Shown: positions 42,154-48,722 of the stretch, in pieces | Position numbering within the stretch: the stretch's first letter is position 1 | How the letters are laid out: every line of letters begins with the position of its first letter | Assembly: GCA_016742095.1 (NCBI GenBank) | Contig: JACVCJ010000025.1 | Coordinates: 1 to 52,194, forward strand | DNA: 52,194 nucleotides | Source of the DNA: Bacteroidia bacterium | GTDB taxonomy: Bacteria > Bacteroidota > Bacteroidia > CAIKAF01 | Direction of reading: 5' to 3' | The notes under the pieces: model-generated | The model's input: the letters and a program-made list of their open reading frames with translations, nothing else | The model's database searches: none | Told to the model about the DNA's origin: nothing | Made by a program: the position numbers and the translations under genes

Positions 42154-42339
42154 GTTGTCTTTATTTATTCATAACGCCATACAGGAAAAATCCTCATCAA
42201 AAACAGGAATTTTCCCTGTTGGTTTTTAGTTCTTCGTTCAATTACTTTGTCTTCATCTCAACCGAGAGCCTTATACAAACAACAATGCTGACGCAGACCT
42301 CTATCTGCACTTTTTGTAATTAATTCTAAATACTTCAAT

Positions 42340-42834
42340 ATGAAAGTAGCAAAAATGAGCATTGCCATACTGGCAATCGGAATGGCGCTGACTTCCTGCC
42401 AAAAAGGAGAAGACACGCTGAAAGACAATGTAGGAACCGCGAACATCCAAAAGGATTCGCCGACCATGCTGAAAGTAAAGACATGGTACCATCAACCGGC
42501 GGTTCCCAATGGCCCGTCGGAAACATGGTATTGTTCGGGGATGGCGACAAACTGTATGTCTACCGTCACTATCAGACCAAAAGATTTAGTCGTATTCGAC
42601 GACATCTTTAATGCACTGGACGACAACGACTATGCCGAAGTCCTGAACATCATCTGGGCGAATGGTACGGAAGTAAAGAATGTGATGGGCAACGACCTGC
42701 ACGATGCAGTCGTAAACGGCACGCTGAAACTCAGCTACAAGGGCGAAAGTCCTGACGGCACAGGCGAAGACCTGTACCTGCTGTTCACTGATAATGTGGG
42801 CAACATTGATGCAGTAATTCCTATCAACAAGTAG
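42340..42834 (+). CDS. Hypothetical lipoprotein, 164 residues
   Basis: A lipoprotein signal peptide ends in ALTSC (Cys20), followed by a charged linker. The mature part has a Cys pair in WYCSGMATNC and an acidic segment around DDIFNALDDNDYAEV. No family recognised. GC content and codon use are closer to the host than those of the gene before it. It is followed by its own terminator and precedes two further lipoprotein genes, so the right end of the element carries an envelope cargo set. Confidence 0.72.
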   Translation: MKVAKMSIAILAIGMALTSCQKGEDTLKDNVGTANIQKDSPTMLKVKTWYHQPAVPNGPSETWYCSGMATNCMSTVTIRPKDLVVFDDIFNALDDNDYAEVLNIIWANGTEVKNVMGNDLHDAVVNGTLKLSYKGESPDGTGEDLYLLFTDNVGNIDAVIPINK

Positions 42835-42849
42835 TAACAAATGTCTGTG

Positions 42850-42877
42850 CGGAGGCTTCTACGGAGCCTCCGTTTTT
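42850..42877 (+). terminator. Rho-independent terminator
   Basis: CGGAGGCT (42850-42857) pairs with AGCCTCCG (42865-42872) and is followed by five T. It lies 16 bases after the 164-residue gene. Confidence 0.8.
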
Positions 42878-42879
42878 CT

Positions 42880-42887
42880 TATTTTTG
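42880..42887 (+). promoter_or_regulatory. -7 box of the propeller-like lipoprotein gene
   Basis: TATTTTTG is an exact TAnnTTTG match ending 7 bases before the ATG at 42895, implying a leaderless start. The -33 position would fall in the preceding terminator stem, and no clear TTTG is there. Confidence 0.5.
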
Positions 42888-42894
42888 ATACAGC

Positions 42895-44091
42895 ATGAAC
42901 ACACGCATAGTATACGCAGTCCTCATTGCCATACTCTTTGCCGGTTGCGGAAACAGGAGAACAAAAGTACCGCATTCGGACAAACGCTTTGTCGCCATAG
43001 ATAGCTTTGAGATACAGACAGGCTTTATGCCCTCGTCCGTGTATTCAGGCTTCGTACAGGTCGGTGATAGCGGATACCTCTACCTTGCAAATCTACTCGT
43101 GCACGATTCAATTCATTTCTATACCTATCCCGAACTCAAAAAACGAAAAGTCATACCGCTTACAACTATTATGGACAGGGGATATGAACTGTATAACATA
43201 CAGGTCGCAAGCCTCGATTCCATTATGCTCATGGGCAGGTATCACAATATCCTGTTCACCATTGACGACAAAGGGAACATTATCAACGAGCGTGACCTGA
43301 ACCCGTTAGCTGATGCGGATTCTTTTCATATCGACCTTGACCTCCTGCGGGGAAACAATCAAAACCTGTTCACATTTAACGGGAAACAGTATCTACTTCT
43401 GAATGCTGCGAATAGTAGCGTCAAGCCCTATCCTCAAAGTAGTGTGGCAGATGCGTATCGGCTGTATGGCAGTCGCTATACTGACCCCTCGCTTGCCTTA
43501 TATTCCCTGAACGACAATACATTGCGACTGGATTCGCTCGCCCTATTCCGTCCGCTCAATCCTGAGGGAAAATTCATGACAACCAATGCGTTGTATGGTT
43601 ATGTACGGTTTCAAAACAACGTACTCCTGCTTACACCTACCAGTGATACTCTGTATGTCATAAACCCTGAACGGCTGTCCCTTGAACGCAAAATTCAAAT
43701 AACGTACAGTGAGATGGATAAAATAGGGGCAAAACCTACACCCATCTCGGAAGAAAACATTGCTAATGCTTCAAAGTTGTTCACGGAGAGTATGCTGAAA
43801 GGCGGCTATTTGAGTTATCTTTTTACAGATTGGGAACATACACACGTATTTGTCGCAATTATACCTTCAAGGTCGCAAGAAGAAATAGATAATAAGACAG
43901 ACAAGGGAATTACCTTTATTGTTCTTGATCGTAATCTTGAACCGGTAGATGAAGAATATTTTTTCAGTCCCACTACGAGAGTTGGTTTTAATATTGCCGT
44001 CAGTAACGGTTTCCTCTTTTCTCTTGATACGCCCAATAATCCGAACTTTGACGAAACCAAAGCCCGCTTTGCCCTGTACCGTTATGAATAA
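42895..44091 (+). CDS. DUF4221-like beta-propeller lipoprotein
   Basis: 398 residues. The lipoprotein signal ends LFAGC (Cys18). The rest is beta-rich with blade-like units: DSGYLYLANLLVHDSIHFY, DSIMLMGRYHNILFTIDD, GKQYLLLNAANSS and THVFVAIIPS. The pattern suits the DUF4221 or 6-bladed-propeller lipoproteins of Bacteroidota, though I cannot confirm which. The next gene starts inside its last codons, so the two are coupled. These pairs of propeller lipoprotein plus Cys-containing lipoprotein may form a periplasmic or surface complex. Confidence 0.7.
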   Translation: MNTRIVYAVLIAILFAGCGNRRTKVPHSDKRFVAIDSFEIQTGFMPSSVYSGFVQVGDSGYLYLANLLVHDSIHFYTYPELKKRKVIPLTTIMDRGYELYNIQVASLDSIMLMGRYHNILFTIDDKGNIINERDLNPLADADSFHIDLDLLRGNNQNLFTFNGKQYLLLNAANSSVKPYPQSSVADAYRLYGSRYTDPSLALYSLNDNTLRLDSLALFRPLNPEGKFMTTNALYGYVRFQNNVLLLTPTSDTLYVINPERLSLERKIQITYSEMDKIGAKPTPISEENIANASKLFTESMLKGGYLSYLFTDWEHTHVFVAIIPSRSQEEIDNKTDKGITFIVLDRNLEPVDEEYFFSPTTRVGFNIAVSNGFLFSLDTPNNPNFDETKARFALYRYE

Positions 44092-44548
44092 GAACATTGT
44101 TATATTTCTTATAGCCCTCCTGCTTGCATCCTGCGGCACAAAGTCCGATGCACGTACCGAGGCGCTGAACACGTACCTTTCCGAGCAGTTCAAAGCGAAA
44201 GTAGACACCAGCTGGAAAGGAATTGTAGTCTTAACCATGAACGGCTGCTTTTCCTGCAACCGTCATTTCCTCGAAACCATGACCGCACAGCCCGACCTCT
44301 CCGATTACGCAGTACTCGTGTCCGCTGCTGCTGGTACGATACCTCCGAAAGCATACGAAGGGAAGCAGGCAGCCGTAGTGTGGAAGGACTACCAAGACCG
44401 TTTCTACAATACGCAGCTCATGAAATCGTCGGGGATTATCTACACTAAGCAGGGTGTTGTCGATACCATTGTGGACATGCGTTCCGATGGATTGGAACAA
44501 CAGATAGAATACATGCGGCAGCGGTTTTCAGAGAGTAAGTCTATGTAA
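44084..44548 (+). CDS. Lipoprotein with thioredoxin-like CxxC
   Basis: 154 residues from the ATG at 44084, overlapping the upstream stop by 8 bases. The lipoprotein signal ends LLASC (Cys17). IVVLTMNGCFSCNRHFLETM (about 47-66) has a CFSC motif on a hydrophobic strand, the layout of thioredoxin-fold active sites, and is followed by alternating strands and helices. A cis-Pro partner is not obvious. It is probably a thiol-disulphide protein of the envelope acting with the preceding lipoprotein. It is the last element gene before attR. Confidence 0.68.
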   Translation: MNKNIVIFLIALLLASCGTKSDARTEALNTYLSEQFKAKVDTSWKGIVVLTMNGCFSCNRHFLETMTAQPDLSDYAVLVSAAAGTIPPKAYEGKQAAVVWKDYQDRFYNTQLMKSSGIIYTKQGVVDTIVDMRSDGLEQQIEYMRQRFSESKSM

Positions 44549-44658
44549 GAAAAGTATGTCAGAATATCGCTCTTAATCCGTCTTAACCCCTCCTCACCAA
44601 AATCTCAAATCACTGATAATCAATACACATACAATCAGAACGCGTGATTCATAATCAC

Positions 44659-44737
44659 GAGGTCGAGAGTTCAAGTCTCTCTCTCGCTACTTATAGACGA
44701 TAAAGGAAAAGCCAGGATTCATAGTCCTGGCTTTTTT
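44659..44737 (+). repeat. attR direct repeat (79 bp)
   Basis: Identical to 32751-32829, including the T arm, acceptor 3' strand and terminator of tRNA-Met. To its left, CGTGATTCATAATCACG (44643-44658 region) repeats the anticodon arm with one compensated base-pair change. The gene-free bases 44549-44636 before it are AT-rich and would include the right arm of the attachment site. Confidence 0.92.
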
Positions 44738-44760
44738 TGTTCGGAGTGAGGAAGTTTATA

Positions 44761-44907
44761 TCAGGCCCTTATTTTTAGGTTCCTGCGGTCCTGGCCCTTC
44801 CCCATTCTCTTGGTAGCATCAATGGCATCCCATAGTAATGAAACCGCCTGCACCGGACGGACGGGCCTCCTACTGTCAGGCTGTTTTATACAGGTTCTGC
44901 CGGTCAT
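44761..44907 (-). CDS. Possible 48-residue basic protein
   Basis: From an ATG at 44905-44907, preceded by AAAGGA two bases upstream, a frame of 48 codons ends at 44761. It starts MTGRTCIKQPDSRRP and continues AVSLLWDAIDATKRMGKG, a believable amphipathic helix, ending in a basic tail. No family recognised. It is divergent from the SNF2-like gene and lies just outside attR, so it may be a regulator of that operon or a remnant of an older insertion. Confidence 0.4.
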   Translation of the reverse strand: MTGRTCIKQPDSRRPVRPVQAVSLLWDAIDATKRMGKGQDRRNLKIRA

Positions 44908-45010
44908 ATTCCTTTGGATAATTTAGGTATTTTACCTCACTGCACGTGAAATACCCGCCTCATTTTGCTATCTTTAATGATAATTTTCGTGAACCCAACA
45001 TTTCCTTAAA

Positions 45011-46648
45011 ATGGTTTTCCATTCCTTACAAAGCCGCATTAAGGGTGCTGTGCTGTGGCAGCAATATGGCCTGCGGCGCCTATACGTTCCCTACAGGCAT
45101 CCTTATAAGAATCTTATCGTTAAATGCTGGTTCGAGAGAAACAGAGGTCTTGTCGATATCCGTGTAAGTGTCAGCTGTACAGATATGCGTCTGAGTGCCC
45201 ACTGGTGCAATGCCGAAGCAGAAAGGCTGCGCCATCAGTTGCGGGCCCAATACCATGAACTGCTCAACGAGTGTGAATTAGCGGCTGCTTCCGTACAGTC
45301 CCTTACAGACCTCAGGGATGATGTGCCGCCTGTCTTTACGGGTATTCCGACGACCTGTTCCAAAGAAGCGATCTCGTTCCTGTGCGGACTTAAGGTCGGC
45401 GCTCTTTTTGGCGTATACGGCAGCGGCAAAACCCGGGTGGCGCTCGATGTTGCCTATTCCCGCTTTCAGGCAGGGAAAATAGCAAAGGTGCTGATACTTT
45501 GTCCGACGTCCCGCGCAGAGGACTTCCGGGCACTGTTCAGTCACATACATCCGTACCATGTACTGCCGTACAAGATCATCAGTACGGAAAGCCTGGGCAG
45601 AAGCGGGCGCTGTTACTTCCTGGCTGAAGAGTATGCAGATGCCCGTACCATGATCATCATAGATAACAGCCACCTGGTAAAATCGCCCCTGGCGCAGCGA
45701 AGCAACCGCACGTTGCAGATCTGCCAAAAGGTCGTGTATAAACTGATCCTTTCAGATATCCCGGTCACGGAATCGCCGGCCAATCTCTACATGCAGTATG
45801 CGATGCTTGATCGCCGCATCATCGGAAGCCATAGCTGGGCAAAATTCGCGCGGCAGTTTCTTTTGCTTGGCGGCATCTACTGCAAGGAAGTGCTCGGATA
45901 TAAAAACCTGGATTATCTTACTTCGCTGGTCAGTCCCTATACATTTCAGATCAGGAAGAACAACTCCCAAAAGCCATACGGGAGATTTTACTTCCGCGAA
46001 GTATGCAGCCTGACTGAAAAACAGTCCCGATGCTACCAGGATACCAAACGGGAACTGCTCTACCTGATCATCCGCCAGGAATTGGACCCCGGGCGCCTTA
46101 TGAGGTACCTGATCCGGCTGCAGCAAATTGCCTGTGGGTTTTGTAAATGGGAAGGACGCTACCACTTCCTGGGAACCCACAAGCTCTCGCTCATGAACCG
46201 GCTGCCGTTGGAGGGACAGGTAGTGTTCTTCTGCAAATATCTGTTTGAAGTACAACTTCTCATGCAGCACTTCGGGCCTGAGCACTGCGTCCAGTTTACC
46301 AGCCTGAACCCGCAGAACAGGGAAGCCGGCAAGCAGCAGTTCATCAATGGGCAAAAGCAGTTCTTTATAACGACAACCAGCAACGACTGCACCATACTGG
46401 ACGGACTTATCGTATCCAATAAGCTCGTATTCTTCAGCAAACCGTTTCAGAACCTGTCCACCCGCTGGATCAGCAGCATCGACCAGCCGGGACAGACCCG
46501 CGATGTATTCATTTACGATCTGCGCACGGACAGCGGCATCGACCGGTATATCGACCGGACCATCCGTCGCAAAAAGCTGCTGGAACAGGAAGTGACCTCA
46601 TTACTATTTAATAAAACCCGGTTAAGAGCCTATGTCGAAGCATTATAA
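45011..46648 (+). CDS. Degenerate SNF2-like helicase
   Basis: 545 residues. Walker A GVYGSGKT is at 134-141. The DEAH-box position reads IIIDNSH (216-221) and the motif III position reads LILSDIPVTESP where SNF2 proteins have LTGTPIxN. VKSPLAQRSNR before it is SNF2-like. The C-terminal part has FFCKYLFEVQLLMQHF and the motif VI-like SSIDQPGQTRDVFIYDL then a GIDRYIDRTIRRKK segment. ATPase ability is doubtful because the Walker B Glu is replaced by Asn. The N-terminal 120 residues are unassigned. It overlaps the next gene by 17 bases. Confidence 0.75.
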   Translation: MVFHSLQSRIKGAVLWQQYGLRRLYVPYRHPYKNLIVKCWFERNRGLVDIRVSVSCTDMRLSAHWCNAEAERLRHQLRAQYHELLNECELAAASVQSLTDLRDDVPPVFTGIPTTCSKEAISFLCGLKVGALFGVYGSGKTRVALDVAYSRFQAGKIAKVLILCPTSRAEDFRALFSHIHPYHVLPYKIISTESLGRSGRCYFLAEEYADARTMIIIDNSHLVKSPLAQRSNRTLQICQKVVYKLILSDIPVTESPANLYMQYAMLDRRIIGSHSWAKFARQFLLLGGIYCKEVLGYKNLDYLTSLVSPYTFQIRKNNSQKPYGRFYFREVCSLTEKQSRCYQDTKRELLYLIIRQELDPGRLMRYLIRLQQIACGFCKWEGRYHFLGTHKLSLMNRLPLEGQVVFFCKYLFEVQLLMQHFGPEHCVQFTSLNPQNREAGKQQFINGQKQFFITTTSNDCTILDGLIVSNKLVFFSKPFQNLSTRWISSIDQPGQTRDVFIYDLRTDSGIDRYIDRTIRRKKLLEQEVTSLLFNKTRLRAYVEAL

Positions 46649-47825
46649 GCAACAGAACGTATACGAGGCGGCTGTGGAACGTATGGATTTTGTCTTCACG
46701 CATTTTGAAAAGGTCTATGTTTCCTTCAGCGGGGGAAAAGACAGCGGCCTTATGCTGCACCTGGCCCTGGAAGCCGCCCGCAGACATAAAAGACTGCCCC
46801 TGGATGTGCTTATCATAGACCTGGAAGCCCAGTACCGGCATACCGCAGACTTTCTCCTTCGTGTGGCTGAGCAGCCTGATGTACGGGTCCACTGGGTCTG
46901 CCTGCCCATTCACCTGCGCAATGCCGTAAGTCAGTATACGCCCCACTGGCTCTGCTGGGACCCGGACAAAGAAACATCCTGGGTACGGGAACTGCCCCGG
47001 CATTCCGGGGTGATCTCGGATGAGCATTTTTTCCCGTTTTTCCGCAGGGGCATGGAGTTTGAAGAATTTGTGCCCAGATTCGGCAGCTGGTTCGCCGGAG
47101 ATACGGACACCGCCTGCCTGGTCGGCATTCGTTCTGACGAAAGCCTGAACCGTTTCCGGACCATAAAGGACAGCCGTAAAGAGACCTTTCAGGGTAAGAC
47201 ATGGAGTACCAAAGTGAGTACTCACCTGTATAACTTCTATCCCATTTATGACTGGAGCACGGAGGATGTATGGATCGCTAACGGAAAATTCGGCTATGAC
47301 TATAATAAGATCTACGATCTTATGTACCTGGCGGGCGTACCGCTGAGCCAGCAGCGTTTGTGCCAGCCCTTCGGGGACGACCAGCGGAAAGGATTATACC
47401 TGTACAAGATCCTGGAACCGGAAACCTGGGGGCGCGTCGTTAGCCGCGTGGAAGGCGCTAATTTCGGGAACCGTTACAGCGAGAATAACCAGCACGCACT
47501 GGGGCATTTTCGCCTGCATCTGCCGGAAGGGCACACCTACGAGAGCTATGCCAAATTTCTGCTCGATACGATGCCGCCTCATCTGAAAGAGCATTACACG
47601 GTCAAAATAAACAAGTTCATCGCCTGGTGGGAAAAACAGGGCATGGCATCGATGCCGGATACGGCCGATCCCGTACTGGAAGCACAGAAAAAGGCCCCTT
47701 CCTGGCGCCGGGTATGCAAGGTGCTCCTGAAAAACGACTATTGGTGTACGGGATTGTCTTTCGGGCCCACCAAACGGGATATGGAGCGTCAACAGCAACT
47801 CATTCTAAAATACATGACATTATGA
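46632..47825 (+). CDS. ibrA: IbrA-like PAPS reductase / DUF3440 protein
   Basis: 397 residues. An adenine-nucleotide alpha-hydrolase (PP-loop) motif YVSFSGGKDSGLML is at 29-42. IDLEAQYRHT, LVGIRSDESLNRF and YPIYDWSTEDVW follow the PAPS-reductase-family core, and the C-terminal third is the DUF3440 region (including PLSQQRLCQPFGDDQRKGL). PP-loop enzymes adenylate substrates, often for sulphur transfer; relatives DndC and SspD act in DNA phosphorothioation. IbrA itself has no settled reaction. It overlaps both neighbours (17 and 4 bases), which points to a joint function. Confidence 0.87.
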   Translation: MSKHYKQQNVYEAAVERMDFVFTHFEKVYVSFSGGKDSGLMLHLALEAARRHKRLPLDVLIIDLEAQYRHTADFLLRVAEQPDVRVHWVCLPIHLRNAVSQYTPHWLCWDPDKETSWVRELPRHSGVISDEHFFPFFRRGMEFEEFVPRFGSWFAGDTDTACLVGIRSDESLNRFRTIKDSRKETFQGKTWSTKVSTHLYNFYPIYDWSTEDVWIANGKFGYDYNKIYDLMYLAGVPLSQQRLCQPFGDDQRKGLYLYKILEPETWGRVVSRVEGANFGNRYSENNQHALGHFRLHLPEGHTYESYAKFLLDTMPPHLKEHYTVKINKFIAWWEKQGMASMPDTADPVLEAQKKAPSWRRVCKVLLKNDYWCTGLSFGPTKRDMERQQQLILKYMTL

Positions 47826-48421
47826 TAACAGCTTTCCTGCAACAGTATGCAAATGCACCGTTTGAAGAAAAAGTTCGGATATTTAACGAATGTTCCCAGC
47901 AACTATATGACTTTCTTGGCCTGGAACATCCGGTACTGAACGTTTCGCTGGTTCCCATAGAGACGATAAAAGGGAACGACTACAACCCGAACAAGGTTGC
48001 TCCTCCTGAAATGAAACTGCTCAAGCTTTCCATTACCAAAGATGGCTTTACCATGCCCGTTGTGGTAGCAGGTGAAAATACCTCTGAAGAATTTGTCATA
48101 GTTGACGGCTTTCACAGAAGAACGGTCGTAGACCGGTCCCAACCCATCAAAGACAGTCTGAAAGGCTATTTACCCGTTGTTAAGTTACAGAAAAGTATCG
48201 AAGAGCGTGTTACCGCGACAGTACGCCATAACATGGCCAGGGGCACGCACCAGGTGGAACTGACCGCCAAACTGGTAACGCTCCTCAAGAAACACAACTG
48301 GAGCAATGAACGGATCGCAAAAGAGCTGGGCATGGATGCGGATGAAGTACTTCGCCTCAAGCAGATATCAGGGCTGGCCGAAGCATTTGCCGACAAGGAA
48401 TTTTCAAAGGCGTGGGAATAA
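47822..48421 (+). CDS. ibrB: IbrB-like ParB/sulfiredoxin-fold protein
   Basis: 199 residues from the ATG at 47822, overlapping the ibrA-like stop as ATGA. A ParB N-terminal-like domain (about 40-125) contains VPIETIKGNDYNPNKV, FTMPVVVAG and IVDGFHRRTVV (His98-Arg99-Arg100), followed by a helix-turn-helix-type region (about 140-185) with HNWSNERIAKELGMDADEV. ParB/Srx-fold proteins bind nucleotides and some cut DNA. With IbrA it forms a recognised phage- and plasmid-borne pair. The gene-free 301 bases after it hold a proline- and lysine-rich 38-codon frame (48482-48598) that I do not trust. Confidence 0.85.
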   Translation: MITAFLQQYANAPFEEKVRIFNECSQQLYDFLGLEHPVLNVSLVPIETIKGNDYNPNKVAPPEMKLLKLSITKDGFTMPVVVAGENTSEEFVIVDGFHRRTVVDRSQPIKDSLKGYLPVVKLQKSIEERVTATVRHNMARGTHQVELTAKLVTLLKKHNWSNERIAKELGMDADEVLRLKQISGLAEAFADKEFSKAWE

Positions 48422-48671
48422 CCTATCGCACAACAAAAAAAACCGAAACAGGACCCCTGCTGATCTAAAGAGGGATTGCAGATGCCTTCCGCAACAGGAG
48501 AGAAATCCGGAAAGAAGCGCGATGATCTTCCGGCAAAGCCAAAGACCAATGCGGATCCGTCCCCAACTCCGCGGCAATCAGGACAAAGGGCCGGGTAAGA
48601 CCCGCTTAGGCTCCGCAGCAGATCCCGGCGAAAAAGAAGTAACGTCGCATTTTCACTGACTTCATAACGCA

Positions 48672-48701
48672 AAAGCCCGACCGGATATGCAGTCGGGCTT
48701 T
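48672..48701. terminator. Bidirectional terminator
   Basis: AAAGCCCGAC (48672-48681) pairs with GTCGGGCTTT (48692-48701). It lies between the convergent ibrB-like and S74 genes and has A/T tracts on both sides. Confidence 0.82.
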
Positions 48702-48722
48702 CTTATTGAATTTCCCGGGTCT

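Larger units (their letters stand above)
32751..44737. mobile_element. tRNA-Met-integrated element, about 11.9 kb
   Basis: The element is bounded by a 79-bp direct repeat made of the tRNA-Met 3' end and terminator. A tyrosine integrase sits next to the tRNA and points towards it. Contents in order: integrase, xis-like gene, structured non-coding DNA, lipoprotein, Kir-like protein with a small peptide, RuvC-like protein, small proteins, XRE regulator, serine recombinase, VirD4-like ATPase, Cys/tandem-repeat protein, unknown 231-residue protein, and three lipoproteins. It has no relaxase, mating-pair, capsid or replication gene I can recognise, so it looks mobilisable or satellite-like rather than self-transmissible. 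The presence of two recombinase types suggests it may be composite. Confidence 0.88.

Noticed and set aside
44643-44733. Second complete tRNA-Met gene
   Set aside because: Only the anticodon arm, T arm and acceptor 3' strand are present; the acceptor 5' strand and D arm are missing.
45011-48421. Complete phosphorothioation (Dnd/Ssp) or deazaguanine (Dpd) system
   Set aside because: No cysteine desulphurase, DndB/D/E, SspB/C/E or TGT-like gene is in the window, so only a partial functional analogy is justified.
48482-48598. 38-codon Pro/Lys-rich frame after the ibrB-like gene
   Set aside because: Low-complexity composition, no start signal and no recognisable pattern; it could equally be non-coding.
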